NCBI GenBank assembly: GCA_964351745.1
Contig: CAYGPI010000001.1
Coordinates: forward strand, 31,995-95,994
Direction of reading: 5' to 3'
Length of the DNA stretch: 64,000 nucleotides
Origin: CAYNJF01 sp964351745
GTDB lineage: Bacteria; Pseudomonadota; Gammaproteobacteria; Berkiellales; Berkiellaceae
In this document: piece after piece, positions 33,290-42,434 of the stretch
Layout: the number at the start of each line of letters is the position of its first letter
How positions within the stretch are numbered: position 1 is the stretch's first letter
Position numbers and translations under genes: made by a program
Notes under the pieces: generated by a model
What the model saw: the letters and a program-made list of their open reading frames with translations, nothing else
Databases searched by the model: none
What the model was told of the DNA's origin: nothing

Positions 33290-34387
33290 TTAGTCATCCC
33301 AACTCAGTGCACCGCCGGTTTGGTATTCTGTGACGCGAGTTTCGAAGAAATTTTTCTCTTTCTTAAGATCAATCACTTCACTCATCCACGGGAATGGATT
33401 GGTCGCACCAGGATACATCTCAGACAAGCCAATTTGGCTACATCTGCGATTAGCGATGAATTCAATATATTCTTTAAACATTTTGGCATTTAAGCCTAAG
33501 ATCCCACGTGGCATGGTATCAACAGCGTACTGGCATTCTAGATCAACACCATCTTTGATGAGTTGCTTAATTTCAGCTTTGAATGCTTCAGTCCATAAAT
33601 GTGGGTTTTCAATTTTAATTTGATTAATCACATCAATACCGAAGTTTAGGTGCATGGATTCATCTCTTAAAATGTATTGGAATTGCTCAGCAGTTCCAAC
33701 CATTTTGTTTCGACGGCCCATCGTTAAGACTTGTGCAAAACCAACATAGAAAAAGATACCTTCAAAGACAACGTAAAAAGCAATGAGGTCACGTAGCAAT
33801 CTTTGATCTGTTTCAGGTGTGCCAGTATGGAAGTCTGGATCACTTAAGCTTTGTGTAAAGGGTAATGCCCAAGATGCTTTAGCGGCCACAGATGGCAACT
33901 CACGGTACATATTAAATAAGCGTGATTCATCCATAGATAGGGATTCAATCACATACTGATAAGCATGTGTGTGGACCGCTTCTTCGAAAGCTTGTCTCAA
34001 TAGATACTGGCGACACTCTGGGTTAGTGATATGCTTGTATAACGCTAGTACTAAATTATTAGCGACAAGAGAGTCTGCCGTTGAGAAAAAGCCTAAAGAT
34101 CTCTCAATGATAAGACGCTCATCATCAGTAAGGCCATTCGCGCTTTTCCATAAAGCCACATCTTCAGACATATTGATTTCTTGAGGCATCCAATGATTGG
34201 CGCACCCTGTTAAATATTTATCCCAAGCCCAGTCATATTTGAACGGAACAAGTTGATTTAAATCCGCACGGCAGTTAATGATACGTTTGTCGTCAACTTG
34301 GATTCTTGAAGCACCCATTTCAATGCTTTCCAGACCCGTAGCACCACCTTTCGCTTTTTGAACAGTTGATTTTGTATTTGTCGTCAT
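33290..34387 (-). CDS. nrdB: Ribonucleoside-diphosphate reductase, beta subunit
   Basis: 365 residues, class Ia radical-bearing subunit. Helix motifs for the di-iron site are seen: QAFEEAVHTHAYQYVIESL with glutamates and histidine, FYVVFEGIFFYVGFAQ and RDESMHLNFGIDVINQI. It holds the tyrosyl radical used by NrdA to reduce ribonucleotides. I placed the start at 34387, where AGGAAG precedes the ATG; the frame is open 11 codons further. It follows nrdA by 14 bases as one operon and ends in the terminator array. Confidence 0.95.
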   Translation of the reverse strand: MTTNTKSTVQKAKGGATGLESIEMGASRIQVDDKRIINCRADLNQLVPFKYDWAWDKYLTGCANHWMPQEINMSEDVALWKSANGLTDDERLIIERSLGFFSTADSLVANNLVLALYKHITNPECRQYLLRQAFEEAVHTHAYQYVIESLSMDESRLFNMYRELPSVAAKASWALPFTQSLSDPDFHTGTPETDQRLLRDLIAFYVVFEGIFFYVGFAQVLTMGRRNKMVGTAEQFQYILRDESMHLNFGIDVINQIKIENPHLWTEAFKAEIKQLIKDGVDLECQYAVDTMPRGILGLNAKMFKEYIEFIANRRCSQIGLSEMYPGATNPFPWMSEVIDLKKEKNFFETRVTEYQTGGALSWDD

Positions 34388-34401
34388 AATATTTCTTCCT
34401 A

Positions 34402-37245
34402 TTATTGGCATGCTTCGCATTCTGGATCATCGATAGCGCACATCTGTGGCTGAGAAGACGATTGAACAGCATTGAGAGAGCCTCTATCAATGGTGGACTT
34501 TTCTGAGTCTGAAGCGCCTAGTGAACGTAGGTAATAAGTTGTTTTTAAGCCCTTATACCAAGCAAATTTATAAGTTGTGTCTAGTTTCTTACCTGATGGT
34601 TGAGCAATATAAAGGTTAAGTGATTGAGCTTGATCAATCCATTTCTGGCGTCTGGAAGCGGCTTCAATTAACCATTTAGAATCAACTTCAAATGCGGTTG
34701 CGTACTTAGCTTTTAAATCATCAGGGATCCTATCAATATTTTGAATGCTGCCATTAAAATATTTAAGATCATTAACCAGCACAGCGTCCCATAGATTAAG
34801 AGCTTTAAGATCTCTTACCAAGTATGGGTTTACCACAGTAAACTCACCAGATAAATTTGATTTAACAAATAGATTTTGGTAAGTCGGCTCTATTGATTGA
34901 GAAACGCCACAAATGTTGGAAATAGTAGCTGTTGGTGCTATCGCCATGACATTTGAGTTTCTCATGCCTGTACTGACAACACTTTGTCTTAAAGTATCCC
35001 AGTCTAAGGTTTGTGATGTATCAACATCAATATACTGGCCACGTGTTTCAGTTAAAAGCTTAATCGAATCAATCGGTAAAATACCTTTGCTCCATAGTGA
35101 GCCTTCAAAACTTTGGTATGCTCCTCGCTCTGCAGCAAGCTCTGAAGAAGCTTTAATCGCAAAGTAACTGATGGCTTCCATAGAATGGTCAGCAAATTCC
35201 ACAGCTTCTTGCGTGCCATAAGCAATGTTCATTTTATATAGAGCATCTTGGAAGCCCATCAGGCCTAATCCAATTGGACGATGCTTTAGGTTTGAACGCC
35301 TGGCTTGCGGCACAGAGTAATAGTTAATATCAATCACGTTATCAAGCATACGCAAAGCGGTATTAACAGTTTTCTCTAATTTCTCAAGGTCTAGTTTGCC
35401 TTGTCCTGTGATATGTTGAGCTAAGTTAACAGAGCCCAAGTTACACACCGCAATTTCATCAACATTTGTGTTAAGCGTAATTTCGGTACAAAGATTAGAG
35501 CTATGTACTACGCCTGAGTGTTGTTGAGGTGAGCGGAGGTTACAAGGATCCTTGAAGGCCATCCATGGGTGCCCAGTTTCAAAAACCATGCCCAGCATTT
35601 TACGCCATAGCTGTACCGCTTTAAGTTTTTTGAAGTTTTTAATCTCGCCTTTTTGGGCTTTTTGTTCATAAGCTTCATACGCTTTTTCGAATTCGAAGCC
35701 GTATAGCTCATGCAAATCAGGTGTTTCATCTGGAGAGAATAAAGTCCAGCTAGCATCTTCATGGACACGCTTCATAAAGAGATCAGGGATCCAGTTAGCG
35801 GTGTTCATGTCATGCGTTCTGCGTCTGTCGTCACCAGTGTTCTTTCTAAGATCTAAGAACTCTTCGATGTCTAAGTGCCAAGTTTCAAGGTAAGCACACA
35901 TCGCACCTTTGCGTTTGCCACCTTGGTTAACGGCAACAGCCGTATCATTGGCCACTTTTAAGAAAGGTACAACGCCCTGTGACTTCCCGTTAGTGCCTTT
36001 AATTCTTGCGCCCATAGCTCGGACAGGTGTCCAATCATTGCCAAGACCGCCAGCGAATTTAGATAATAAAGCATCGTCTTTGATAGCATTGTAAATGCCA
36101 GCTAAATCATCAGGTATGGTTGATAGATAACAACTAGATAGCTGTGATTTTAGCGTGCCTGAGTTAAATAATGTTGGTGTTGAGCTCATATAGTCAAAGG
36201 ATGACAATAAATTATAAAACTCAATAGCCTTTTCATTTTTATTTGTTTCTTCAATAGCAAGGCCCATCGCCACACGCATAAAGAAGATTTGTGGCAGTTC
36301 AAAACGGGTATCATCACAATGCATGAAATAGCGATCATATAAGGTTTGTAGACCTAAATAAGTGAACTGGTTGTCATTTTCCGGTTTAAGAGCGCGGCCA
36401 AGTAAATCAAGGTCGAAGCTCGTTAGAACAGGGGAAAGTAGTTCGTTATCAATACCAATATTGATATATTTTTTGAATATTTCAGGGTAGTGACTATGTT
36501 TTTCTTCTAGATTTTCAGGCACAGGCATCGCCATGAATTTCAAGGCTTCATTATGAAGATCGTCTAATAGGAGGCGAGCAGCTACAAAGGAATAGTTAGG
36601 TTCTTGTTCAATTTTAGTACGGGCGCTCATAATGAGTGCTTTACGCAAGTCGCCGACTTTAATACCATCAAAAATATTTTTTAAGGTTTCTTCAACGATA
36701 AAGTTAGCGTCAACTTCTTTTAATTCGCCACAGGCAATCAGAACAGATTGTAGCAATTTTTCAGAATCAAGAGGTCTGCTACGGCCATCATCCAGTAAGA
36801 TTTGTGGGGCGCCTTGATTGGTTTTAGTCTCCTTTTTTGAAACTTCTCTTTCTTGGCGGCGTTTTTCTCTATATAAGATGTAATCTCTAGCGACTTTTTG
36901 TAGGCCGTTACGCATCAATGTTAACTCGACCTGGTCTTGCACATCTTCAACTCTTACAATCGCGCCGCTATTTAGGTGCCTTGAGACTGCTTGTGAAACT
37001 TGATCCGTTAGCATATCGACAATTTCATGCACTCTGCGAGAAGCTGCAGCATTGCCACCTTCAACAGAAAGATATGCTTTTGTAATAGCGATTTTAATTT
37101 TATCAGGAGCAAATGGAATAAGTGTACGATTGTCGCGTCGCATCACGTATAGTTGCCCAGGTTTCGGTGCGCCAGGCTGTGTGCCTGACTCATTTTTAAA
37201 TGTTGCTGTGTCTAAATCAGCTTTATTAGTTGTCTCAATCTGCAT
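34402..37245 (-). CDS. nrdA: Ribonucleoside-diphosphate reductase, alpha subunit
   Basis: 947 residues, longer than the 761 of E. coli because two ATP-cone domains precede the catalytic core (about residues 30-140 and 150-245), as in Pseudomonas NrdA. The core has SSCYLSTIPDDLAGIYNAI, NLCTEITLNTN, CNLGSVNLA and ATISNICGVSQSIEPTYQN. The tail ends CAIDDPECEACQ, with the cysteine pair that passes electrons to the active site. The ATP cone nearest the N-terminus senses ATP/dATP and switches activity. Upstream are two candidate NrdR boxes. Confidence 0.96.
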   Translation of the reverse strand: MQIETTNKADLDTATFKNESGTQPGAPKPGQLYVMRRDNRTLIPFAPDKIKIAITKAYLSVEGGNAAASRRVHEIVDMLTDQVSQAVSRHLNSGAIVRVEDVQDQVELTLMRNGLQKVARDYILYREKRRQEREVSKKETKTNQGAPQILLDDGRSRPLDSEKLLQSVLIACGELKEVDANFIVEETLKNIFDGIKVGDLRKALIMSARTKIEQEPNYSFVAARLLLDDLHNEALKFMAMPVPENLEEKHSHYPEIFKKYINIGIDNELLSPVLTSFDLDLLGRALKPENDNQFTYLGLQTLYDRYFMHCDDTRFELPQIFFMRVAMGLAIEETNKNEKAIEFYNLLSSFDYMSSTPTLFNSGTLKSQLSSCYLSTIPDDLAGIYNAIKDDALLSKFAGGLGNDWTPVRAMGARIKGTNGKSQGVVPFLKVANDTAVAVNQGGKRKGAMCAYLETWHLDIEEFLDLRKNTGDDRRRTHDMNTANWIPDLFMKRVHEDASWTLFSPDETPDLHELYGFEFEKAYEAYEQKAQKGEIKNFKKLKAVQLWRKMLGMVFETGHPWMAFKDPCNLRSPQQHSGVVHSSNLCTEITLNTNVDEIAVCNLGSVNLAQHITGQGKLDLEKLEKTVNTALRMLDNVIDINYYSVPQARRSNLKHRPIGLGLMGFQDALYKMNIAYGTQEAVEFADHSMEAISYFAIKASSELAAERGAYQSFEGSLWSKGILPIDSIKLLTETRGQYIDVDTSQTLDWDTLRQSVVSTGMRNSNVMAIAPTATISNICGVSQSIEPTYQNLFVKSNLSGEFTVVNPYLVRDLKALNLWDAVLVNDLKYFNGSIQNIDRIPDDLKAKYATAFEVDSKWLIEAASRRQKWIDQAQSLNLYIAQPSGKKLDTTYKFAWYKGLKTTYYLRSLGASDSEKSTIDRGSLNAVQSSSQPQMCAIDDPECEACQ

Positions 37246-37340
37246 GATTCCCCCGGCAAATATACATGAAAGTAATGTACTTTTTACTACAAGAGCTGTT
37301 TAGAATTGACAGTTTATTCTTTAGTAGAATAACCCATAAA

Positions 37341-37387
37341 CCCCAATATCTTGTTGCTTGTTAACTCTTACATACAAGATAGTGCGG
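37341..37387 (-). promoter_or_regulatory. Pair of candidate NrdR boxes upstream of nrdA
   Basis: Two 16-base elements, CCCCAATATCTTGTTG at 37341-37356 and, on the opposite strand, CCGCACTATCTTGTAT at 37387-37372. They match each other at 12 of 16 positions and resemble the NrdR consensus (ACWATATATWGT core). They are separated by 15 bases, about three helical turns between centres, which is the usual arrangement for this repressor. The rest of 37246-37560 holds the nrdA leader and the TetR-gene terminator; no gene is visible. Confidence 0.55.
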
Positions 37388-37490
37388 TTTTTGGATCTTT
37401 GCAAGTGAAGAACCTGTGGGTAACTTGGGGAAATTCTGTGGGCAATGTGACTTGAACAATGATTAGAGATTTATTGTTTATGAGCTCACA

Positions 37491-37529
37491 AAAAACAAGG
37501 GGTAATTTAAGAAATTACCCCTTGTTTTT
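37491..37529 (-). terminator. Strong terminator after the TetR gene
   Basis: Perfect 18-base stem (37491-37508 with 37512-37529), core AAGGGGTAATTT, three-base loop, T run on both sides. It can work in both directions and separates the TetR gene from nrdA. Confidence 0.88.
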
Positions 37530-37560
37530 ATATAACATAAAGATTAATGAAAATTTTATG

Positions 37561-38124
37561 TTAGATAGCTTCTAACCAATGAGAAAGAAACTGACCATGT
37601 TGGCCAATGTATTCTGGATCATTGAAAGTTAGAGATATTAAGCTGATACCCTGAAGGCTTGCAACTAAATTAAGTGAAAGTTTCTTTGCTTCAATTTCTG
37701 ATTTACCAATCGCAATAAATTGTGTTTCACACCAAGTGAGGATCTTTTGCATGAGAGAAGCTGATGCTTCGCTTATGTTGCCACCATGTTTGCCAAGTTC
37801 TTGGCAAAGGCTTCCTAGTGAGTCACCAAAACGAGATGCTTCTTCAGCATTGTTGGCACCATGACGGACAAAGGCACATAAACGCTCTCTAATACTCGGA
37901 GCCTGTTCCCATTCTGCAAATAGAGAGCTAAGGTGATTTTTACGTTTTTCTACAACAGCCATTATAATAGCGTCTTTAGATTTAAAGTAGTAGTAAACGT
38001 TACCAAGTGGAACATCAGCTAACTCAGCAATATTAGCAAGAGTCGTGTTGCTGACACCTTGTTGATGAAAAAGATTATCAGCGGCGTCGATAAGTCTTTC
38101 GCGTTTGTCGTTACGTCTAGCCAT
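37561..38124 (-). CDS. TetR/AcrR-family transcriptional regulator
   Basis: 187 residues. The N-terminal helix-turn-helix reads LIDAADNLFHQQGVSNTTLANIAELADVPLGNVYYYFKSKDAI, here cited as residues 11-53, which is the standard TetR DNA-binding domain. The C-terminal two thirds is the helical ligand-binding and dimer domain, with QELGKHGG and two cysteines. The target genes are unknown. A palindrome 18 bases upstream of the start (38143-38158) is a candidate autoregulatory operator. It is divergent from metE. Confidence 0.88.
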   Translation of the reverse strand: MARRNDKRERLIDAADNLFHQQGVSNTTLANIAELADVPLGNVYYYFKSKDAIIMAVVEKRKNHLSSLFAEWEQAPSIRERLCAFVRHGANNAEEASRFGDSLGSLCQELGKHGGNISEASASLMQKILTWCETQFIAIGKSEIEAKKLSLNLVASLQGISLISLTFNDPEYIGQHGQFLSHWLEAI

Positions 38125-38142
38125 AGTAAAGTTTCGCCTATA

Positions 38143-38158
38143 AATTAATGAGTTAATT
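38143..38158. promoter_or_regulatory. Palindrome, candidate TetR operator
   Basis: AATTAA-TGAG-TTAATT, six-base perfect arms, 18 bases before the TetR start codon, a typical place for autorepression. Confidence 0.35.
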
Positions 38159-38389
38159 GAAATCGTTAGTTTTCTAAATTGTGAGTCGCATTATACAGGC
38201 TACAATAAATAGTTCAATACTTAACTCAAATTTATAGTCAATAACAATAGGATTAACGGTAGAAGTTAAGTGACGAACCATCAACCAACATAGGTTGTCG
38301 ACTAACTCTGTAGCTAAGTGTATGAACGGCTTGTAGTTTTATTAAAGAGATGGCAAGCTTCATTGGCTAAAGACTATGATAGGCTTTGT

Positions 38390-38407
38390 ATAAGTTGACT
38401 AACTTAT
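38390..38407. promoter_or_regulatory. Palindrome in the metE promoter region
   Basis: ATAAGTT-GACT-AACTTAT, seven-base perfect arms, containing a TTGACT hexamer and lying 60 bases before metE. It may be an operator for an unknown regulator. Confidence 0.35.
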
Positions 38408-38466
38408 ATGTGGTTTTCTAGTTCATATAATAGGATTTATAACTTTCAATAGATGGAGAAGAAGGT

Positions 38467-40773
38467 ATGGCCAAGGCCCACATATTAGGATATCCGCGGA
38501 TAGGTAAGCACCGTGAGCTCAAGAAGGCTGTTGAAGCTTATTGGTCGGGAGCCATGAACCAGCAGCAATTGCTAGAAGAAGGCAAGAAGGTCAGATTATC
38601 CAATTGGTTAGCCCAAAAGGAAGCTGGATTAGACTTTGTCACAGTGAACGATTTTTCTTTTTATGACACGGTATTGGATCAGGCTTTTCAATTTGGTGTT
38701 ATCCCAGCTCGTTTTAAAAACTCCGAGAAGGATGCGGATCTAGATACCTATTTTAGGATGGCCAGAGGAAGAGCTCCAACAGGTGTTGATGCACCAGCTT
38801 GTGAAATGACCAAATGGTTTGATACGAACTACCATTATATTGTGCCAGAGCTCTCTAAAGACCAGGCTTTCAAATTATCCCATTCAAAACCTTTTGATGA
38901 AGTCGAAGAAGCCAAAGCTTTAGGTTATACACCAAAGCCAGTTGTGATTGGTCCTATGACCTTTTTATGGTTGGCTAAAACAAAAGGCGAAGAGTTCTGT
39001 AAGCTTGAGTTGCTTGATAGGCTTATTCCTTTATACCAAGAGATGTTTGCTAAATTTGCAAGCCAAGGTGTGGCATGGGTGCAAATAGATGAGCCTATTT
39101 TGACCCTAGATTTAGATAAAGAGTGGCGTAGCCATTTTGTAGATACCTATAAAGCACTTGCTAATCGTCCGGTGAAGCTACTTTTAGCCACTTACTTTGG
39201 CTCTATTGATGATAATTTAGATACTTTGAGTCAGAGTCCAGTTGATGGTTGGCATATTGATATGCTTCGATCAAAAGATAATATTCAGACTTTGGTTCAG
39301 AAGTTACCTAAAAAGGCGATATTGTCTGCAGGCGTTGTAGACGGCCGCAATATTTGGTGCACAGACTTGCGTGCCAAACTAGAGACTTTAAAACCGTTAA
39401 AAGCCAAATTGGGTGACAGATTATGGGTAGCGAGTTCTTGCTCGTTATTGCATAGTCCTGTTGATTTAGATGCAGAAAAGAAATTAGATGATGAGTTTAA
39501 ATCTTGGCTAGCTTTCGCTGCTCAAAAAGTGAAAGAAGTCGCGACTTTAAACCTTGCTCTCACTGATTCAGAAAGCGTCAAAGCTAGCCTAGAAGCGAGT
39601 GATGCTGTTCAAGCAAATCGTAAGAGCTCTAATCGGATCCATAATCCTGATGTCCAGCGACGGATGACTGAAATTAAAAAGAGCATGTGGATTCGTCCTA
39701 ACCCATATAAAGTACGCGCAAAGAAGCAAAAGGCATCTTTAGGTCTGCCTCTGTATCCAACAACAACCATAGGCTCATTTCCACAAACAACTGAGATTCG
39801 TCAATTGAGACGAGATTTCAAAAAAGGGGATTTAACGAGCGAACAATATGAAAGTCGCATTAAAGAGCAGATCCAGCAGGCTGTGCGATCACAAGAAAAA
39901 CTTGATTTAGATGTTCTCGTTCATGGAGAAGCTGAGCGAAATGACATGGTCGAGTATTTTGGTGAATTACTTGATGGTTACGCCTTTACGCAAAATGGTT
40001 GGGTTCAAAGTTATGGTTCACGTTGTGTGAAGCCACCTATTATTTATGGTGATGTTTCTCGCTCCGAAGCGATGACTGTGACTTGGTCTAAATATGCGCA
40101 GTCATTAACCTCTAAGCTGATGAAAGGTATGCTAACAGGTCCTGTGACAATGCTTTGTTGGTCTTTTGTTCGTGATGATCAACCCAGAAGCTTCACGGCA
40201 GATCAGATTGCTCTGTGCTTAAGAGATGAAATGGTTGATCTCGAGTCGGCAGGTATTAAGGTCATTCAGTTAGATGAGCCTGCATTTAGAGAAGGGTTAC
40301 CACTACGTCGAAAAGAATGGATCATCTATTTAGAATGGGCTGTTCGATCGTTTAGATTGGCAACGAGTGGTGTCAAAGATGAGACTCAAGTACACACGCA
40401 TATGTGTTATAGCGAGTTTAATGATGTGATTGAATCTATTGCAGCGATGGATGCCGATGTCATTACCATTGAAACGTCCCGCTCTCAAATGGAGCTTCTT
40501 GAGGCATTTCAGACCTTTAAGTATCCTAATGAAATAGGACCTGGCGTTTATGACATTCATTCTCCAAGAGTGCCAAATGTAGAAGAAATGTCAGACTTGC
40601 TAAATAAAGCTTCACAGCTTATTGCACCTGATAGGATTTGGGTTAACCCAGACTGTGGTTTAAAAACACGTGGTTGGCCTGAAACGTTGTCAGCATTGCA
40701 AAACATGGTGAAAGCTGCTCAATCTATGCGTGAGACAGCCAAAACTAAAGAAAAGGAAGTTGAGACTGCATAA
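38467..40773 (+). CDS. metE: Cobalamin-independent methionine synthase
   Basis: 768 residues, slightly longer than E. coli MetE (753). It transfers a methyl group from methyltetrahydrofolate polyglutamate to homocysteine. The N-terminal half begins GYPRIGKHRELKKAVEAYW; the C-terminal half has YPTTTIGSFPQT, the HGEAERNDMVEYFGELLDG motif, HTHMCYSEFNDVI and NPDCGLKTRGW, which hold the zinc-binding histidine and cysteines. A GGAGAAGAAGGT site precedes the ATG. The C-terminal 15 residues are extra and charged. No MetR or riboswitch signal was recognised upstream. Confidence 0.96.
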   Translation: MAKAHILGYPRIGKHRELKKAVEAYWSGAMNQQQLLEEGKKVRLSNWLAQKEAGLDFVTVNDFSFYDTVLDQAFQFGVIPARFKNSEKDADLDTYFRMARGRAPTGVDAPACEMTKWFDTNYHYIVPELSKDQAFKLSHSKPFDEVEEAKALGYTPKPVVIGPMTFLWLAKTKGEEFCKLELLDRLIPLYQEMFAKFASQGVAWVQIDEPILTLDLDKEWRSHFVDTYKALANRPVKLLLATYFGSIDDNLDTLSQSPVDGWHIDMLRSKDNIQTLVQKLPKKAILSAGVVDGRNIWCTDLRAKLETLKPLKAKLGDRLWVASSCSLLHSPVDLDAEKKLDDEFKSWLAFAAQKVKEVATLNLALTDSESVKASLEASDAVQANRKSSNRIHNPDVQRRMTEIKKSMWIRPNPYKVRAKKQKASLGLPLYPTTTIGSFPQTTEIRQLRRDFKKGDLTSEQYESRIKEQIQQAVRSQEKLDLDVLVHGEAERNDMVEYFGELLDGYAFTQNGWVQSYGSRCVKPPIIYGDVSRSEAMTVTWSKYAQSLTSKLMKGMLTGPVTMLCWSFVRDDQPRSFTADQIALCLRDEMVDLESAGIKVIQLDEPAFREGLPLRRKEWIIYLEWAVRSFRLATSGVKDETQVHTHMCYSEFNDVIESIAAMDADVITIETSRSQMELLEAFQTFKYPNEIGPGVYDIHSPRVPNVEEMSDLLNKASQLIAPDRIWVNPDCGLKTRGWPETLSALQNMVKAAQSMRETAKTKEKEVETA

Positions 40774-40778
40774 TCAAC

Positions 40779-40804
40779 AAGGCCAGTGAGAGCTGGCCTT
40801 TATT
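40779..40804 (+). terminator. Probable metE terminator
   Basis: Stem AAGGCCAG / CTGGCCTT with a six-base loop; the T run is short (TATT). Confidence 0.6.
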
Positions 40805-40876
40805 GAATTTGATGGGTTGTTATCTTGTGATACAACATAGCGGCATTTTAAGCATCATTGAGAGATTGAGATCTTT

Positions 40877-41581
40877 ATGGATATTGGTTTTGAAGGGCTA
40901 ACAGCCATTGGATTTGGGTTAAATGATTATAAAAAGATGTTTAACCTTGAGCAAGAGCAGTTGGATATGAAAATACTTGATTGTCGAGGTGGTGCAAGCG
41001 CCTTCGCTGCAGGTATGTATAAGAAAGGCAAACACGTGATTGCAACAGATCCAATTTATGCCCATAGCGAATCCAAGCTTATCGAGTTAGTTGAACGCAG
41101 TCAAAGTAATATTAAAGAGGGCTTGGCTACAAAAGCTTTTGAGCATCAGCTTAAAACACCTCAGATAGATGCCTTCTTAACAGAGCATCAAACCTTTGCG
41201 CAAGAATTTTTAAATGATTTTAAGACTGGAAAAGAGCAGGGGCGGTATGTTGCACAGTCTCTACCTCAGCTTTCTTTTAAAGAGGAAGCCTTTGATCTAG
41301 CACTTGTAAGCCATTTCTTATTTACCTACAGCGAGCTTGATTTAACTTTTCATCTAGAAGCCATCGACGAGTTGTTACGAGTTGCCAATGAGGTCCGAAT
41401 TTTTCCATTAGTGACCCGTCATGGTGAGCTATCGCCCATGGTTGGTGAAGTCATTGCCAACGCGCAACTGAATAATTTTGGTGCTGAGTTAAAAGAGGTT
41501 GATTATCACCTTCAAGCGAAAGGGAATGCGATGCTTAGGTTGTGGAGTCCAAGCTGTACCGTCAAAGCCCATAAGGAATAA
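40877..41581 (+). CDS. Methyltransferase-like protein (class I fold)
   Basis: 234 residues. The N-terminal KILDCRGGASAFAAGMYKKG followed by HVIATDPIY resembles the SAM-binding loop and acidic strand end of class I methyltransferases, though with DCRGG in place of the more usual DxGxG. Later EEAFDLALVSHFLFTY and ELLRVANEVRIFPLV match the fourth and fifth strands. Substrate unknown. The 7-base gap to the next gene suggests cotranscription with the FMN reductase. Confidence 0.7.
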   Translation: MDIGFEGLTAIGFGLNDYKKMFNLEQEQLDMKILDCRGGASAFAAGMYKKGKHVIATDPIYAHSESKLIELVERSQSNIKEGLATKAFEHQLKTPQIDAFLTEHQTFAQEFLNDFKTGKEQGRYVAQSLPQLSFKEEAFDLALVSHFLFTYSELDLTFHLEAIDELLRVANEVRIFPLVTRHGELSPMVGEVIANAQLNNFGAELKEVDYHLQAKGNAMLRLWSPSCTVKAHKE

Positions 41582-41587
41582 TGTGTG

Positions 41588-42172
41588 ATGACTAAAGAGA
41601 TAAAGATATTAGCTTTCTCTGGAGCTCTGCGCCAAGACTCAATGAATCAAAAGCTGGTTGTTTATGCTAGCAGTTTAATCTCTAGCCCGCAGGTCTCAAT
41701 TGAGGTAATTAACCTCAATGATTTTGCTATGCCATTATATGATGGTGATATTGAATCAAAGACAGGATTGCCAGAAACAGCAAAAACGCTTAAGAAAAAA
41801 ATGATTGGGATGGATGGTTTCCTTATAGCTTCTCCTGAATACAACGGTTCGATATCTGGCGTGCTTAAAAATACGATAGATTGGGTCTCTCGCAGTGAGC
41901 ATGGCGAAGAAGGACTCCTTGCATTTAAAGGTAAAATTGTAGGGTTGCTATCAGCTTCTCCTGGTATGCTAGGTGGACTAAGAGGGTTAGTACATGTGAG
42001 ACAAATATTAGGCAATATTGGCTGTCTTGTCCTTCCAGAGCAGCATTGCGTTGGGCAAGCCATAAAAGCTTTTAATAAGCAGGGTGAATTAATAGATCAA
42101 ATGAATATTGATAAAGTACGCATCGTCACTCAAGCACTTATCCACGTGACACAAAAACTAACATCAACATAG
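41588..42172 (+). CDS. NAD(P)H-dependent FMN reductase family protein
   Basis: 194 residues with a flavodoxin-like fold: LAFSGALRQDSMNQKLV (phosphate-binding loop) and SPEYNGSISGVLKNTIDW (flavin site), followed by GKIVGLLSASPGMLGGLRG. Relatives (YieF/ChrR, AzoR-like) reduce quinones, chromate or azo compounds using FMN. I took ATG 41588; a GTG lies directly before it. The pair 40877-42172 looks like a two-gene unit. Confidence 0.82.
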   Translation: MTKEIKILAFSGALRQDSMNQKLVVYASSLISSPQVSIEVINLNDFAMPLYDGDIESKTGLPETAKTLKKKMIGMDGFLIASPEYNGSISGVLKNTIDWVSRSEHGEEGLLAFKGKIVGLLSASPGMLGGLRGLVHVRQILGNIGCLVLPEQHCVGQAIKAFNKQGELIDQMNIDKVRIVTQALIHVTQKLTST

Positions 42173-42392
42173 GCAGCTTCGCCGCCAGAATCAATATGTT
42201 TGGAAGGCTACTTGCTTTAAAATGAGCCGCGGACAGTCTAAGCGTGATCATGCATGGTAGTACACCCAATCGGAGCTTCTAGAATTCACTAATAATACCC
42301 TGCTGTCCTTAAACACCTCTTTTTTATGACAATATAATCAATGAGTTACAATCGGCCCCATCAAACATCAAGTACCATTTAACTAACTAATT

Positions 42393-42401
42393 TGCTATAA
42401 T
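42393..42401 (+). promoter_or_regulatory. Extended -10 promoter of the giant-protein gene
   Basis: TGCTATAAT, a TGn extended -10 element, 33 bases before the start at 42435; no good -35 was found. Confidence 0.4.
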
Positions 42402-42434
42402 CGGCATAAGGCTTGTTTTATAGTAGGTATGTGT

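Larger units (their letters stand above)
38125..38466. other. Divergent control region between the TetR gene and metE
   Basis: No gene seen. It contains AATTAA-TGAG-TTAATT (38143-38158), ATAAGTT-GACT-AACTTAT (38390-38407) and a good -10 hexamer TATAAT at 38426-38431 upstream of metE. Confidence 0.5.

Noticed and set aside
42173..42390. tRNA or small RNA after the FMN reductase gene
   Set aside because: No cloverleaf or clear hairpin with T run could be drawn.
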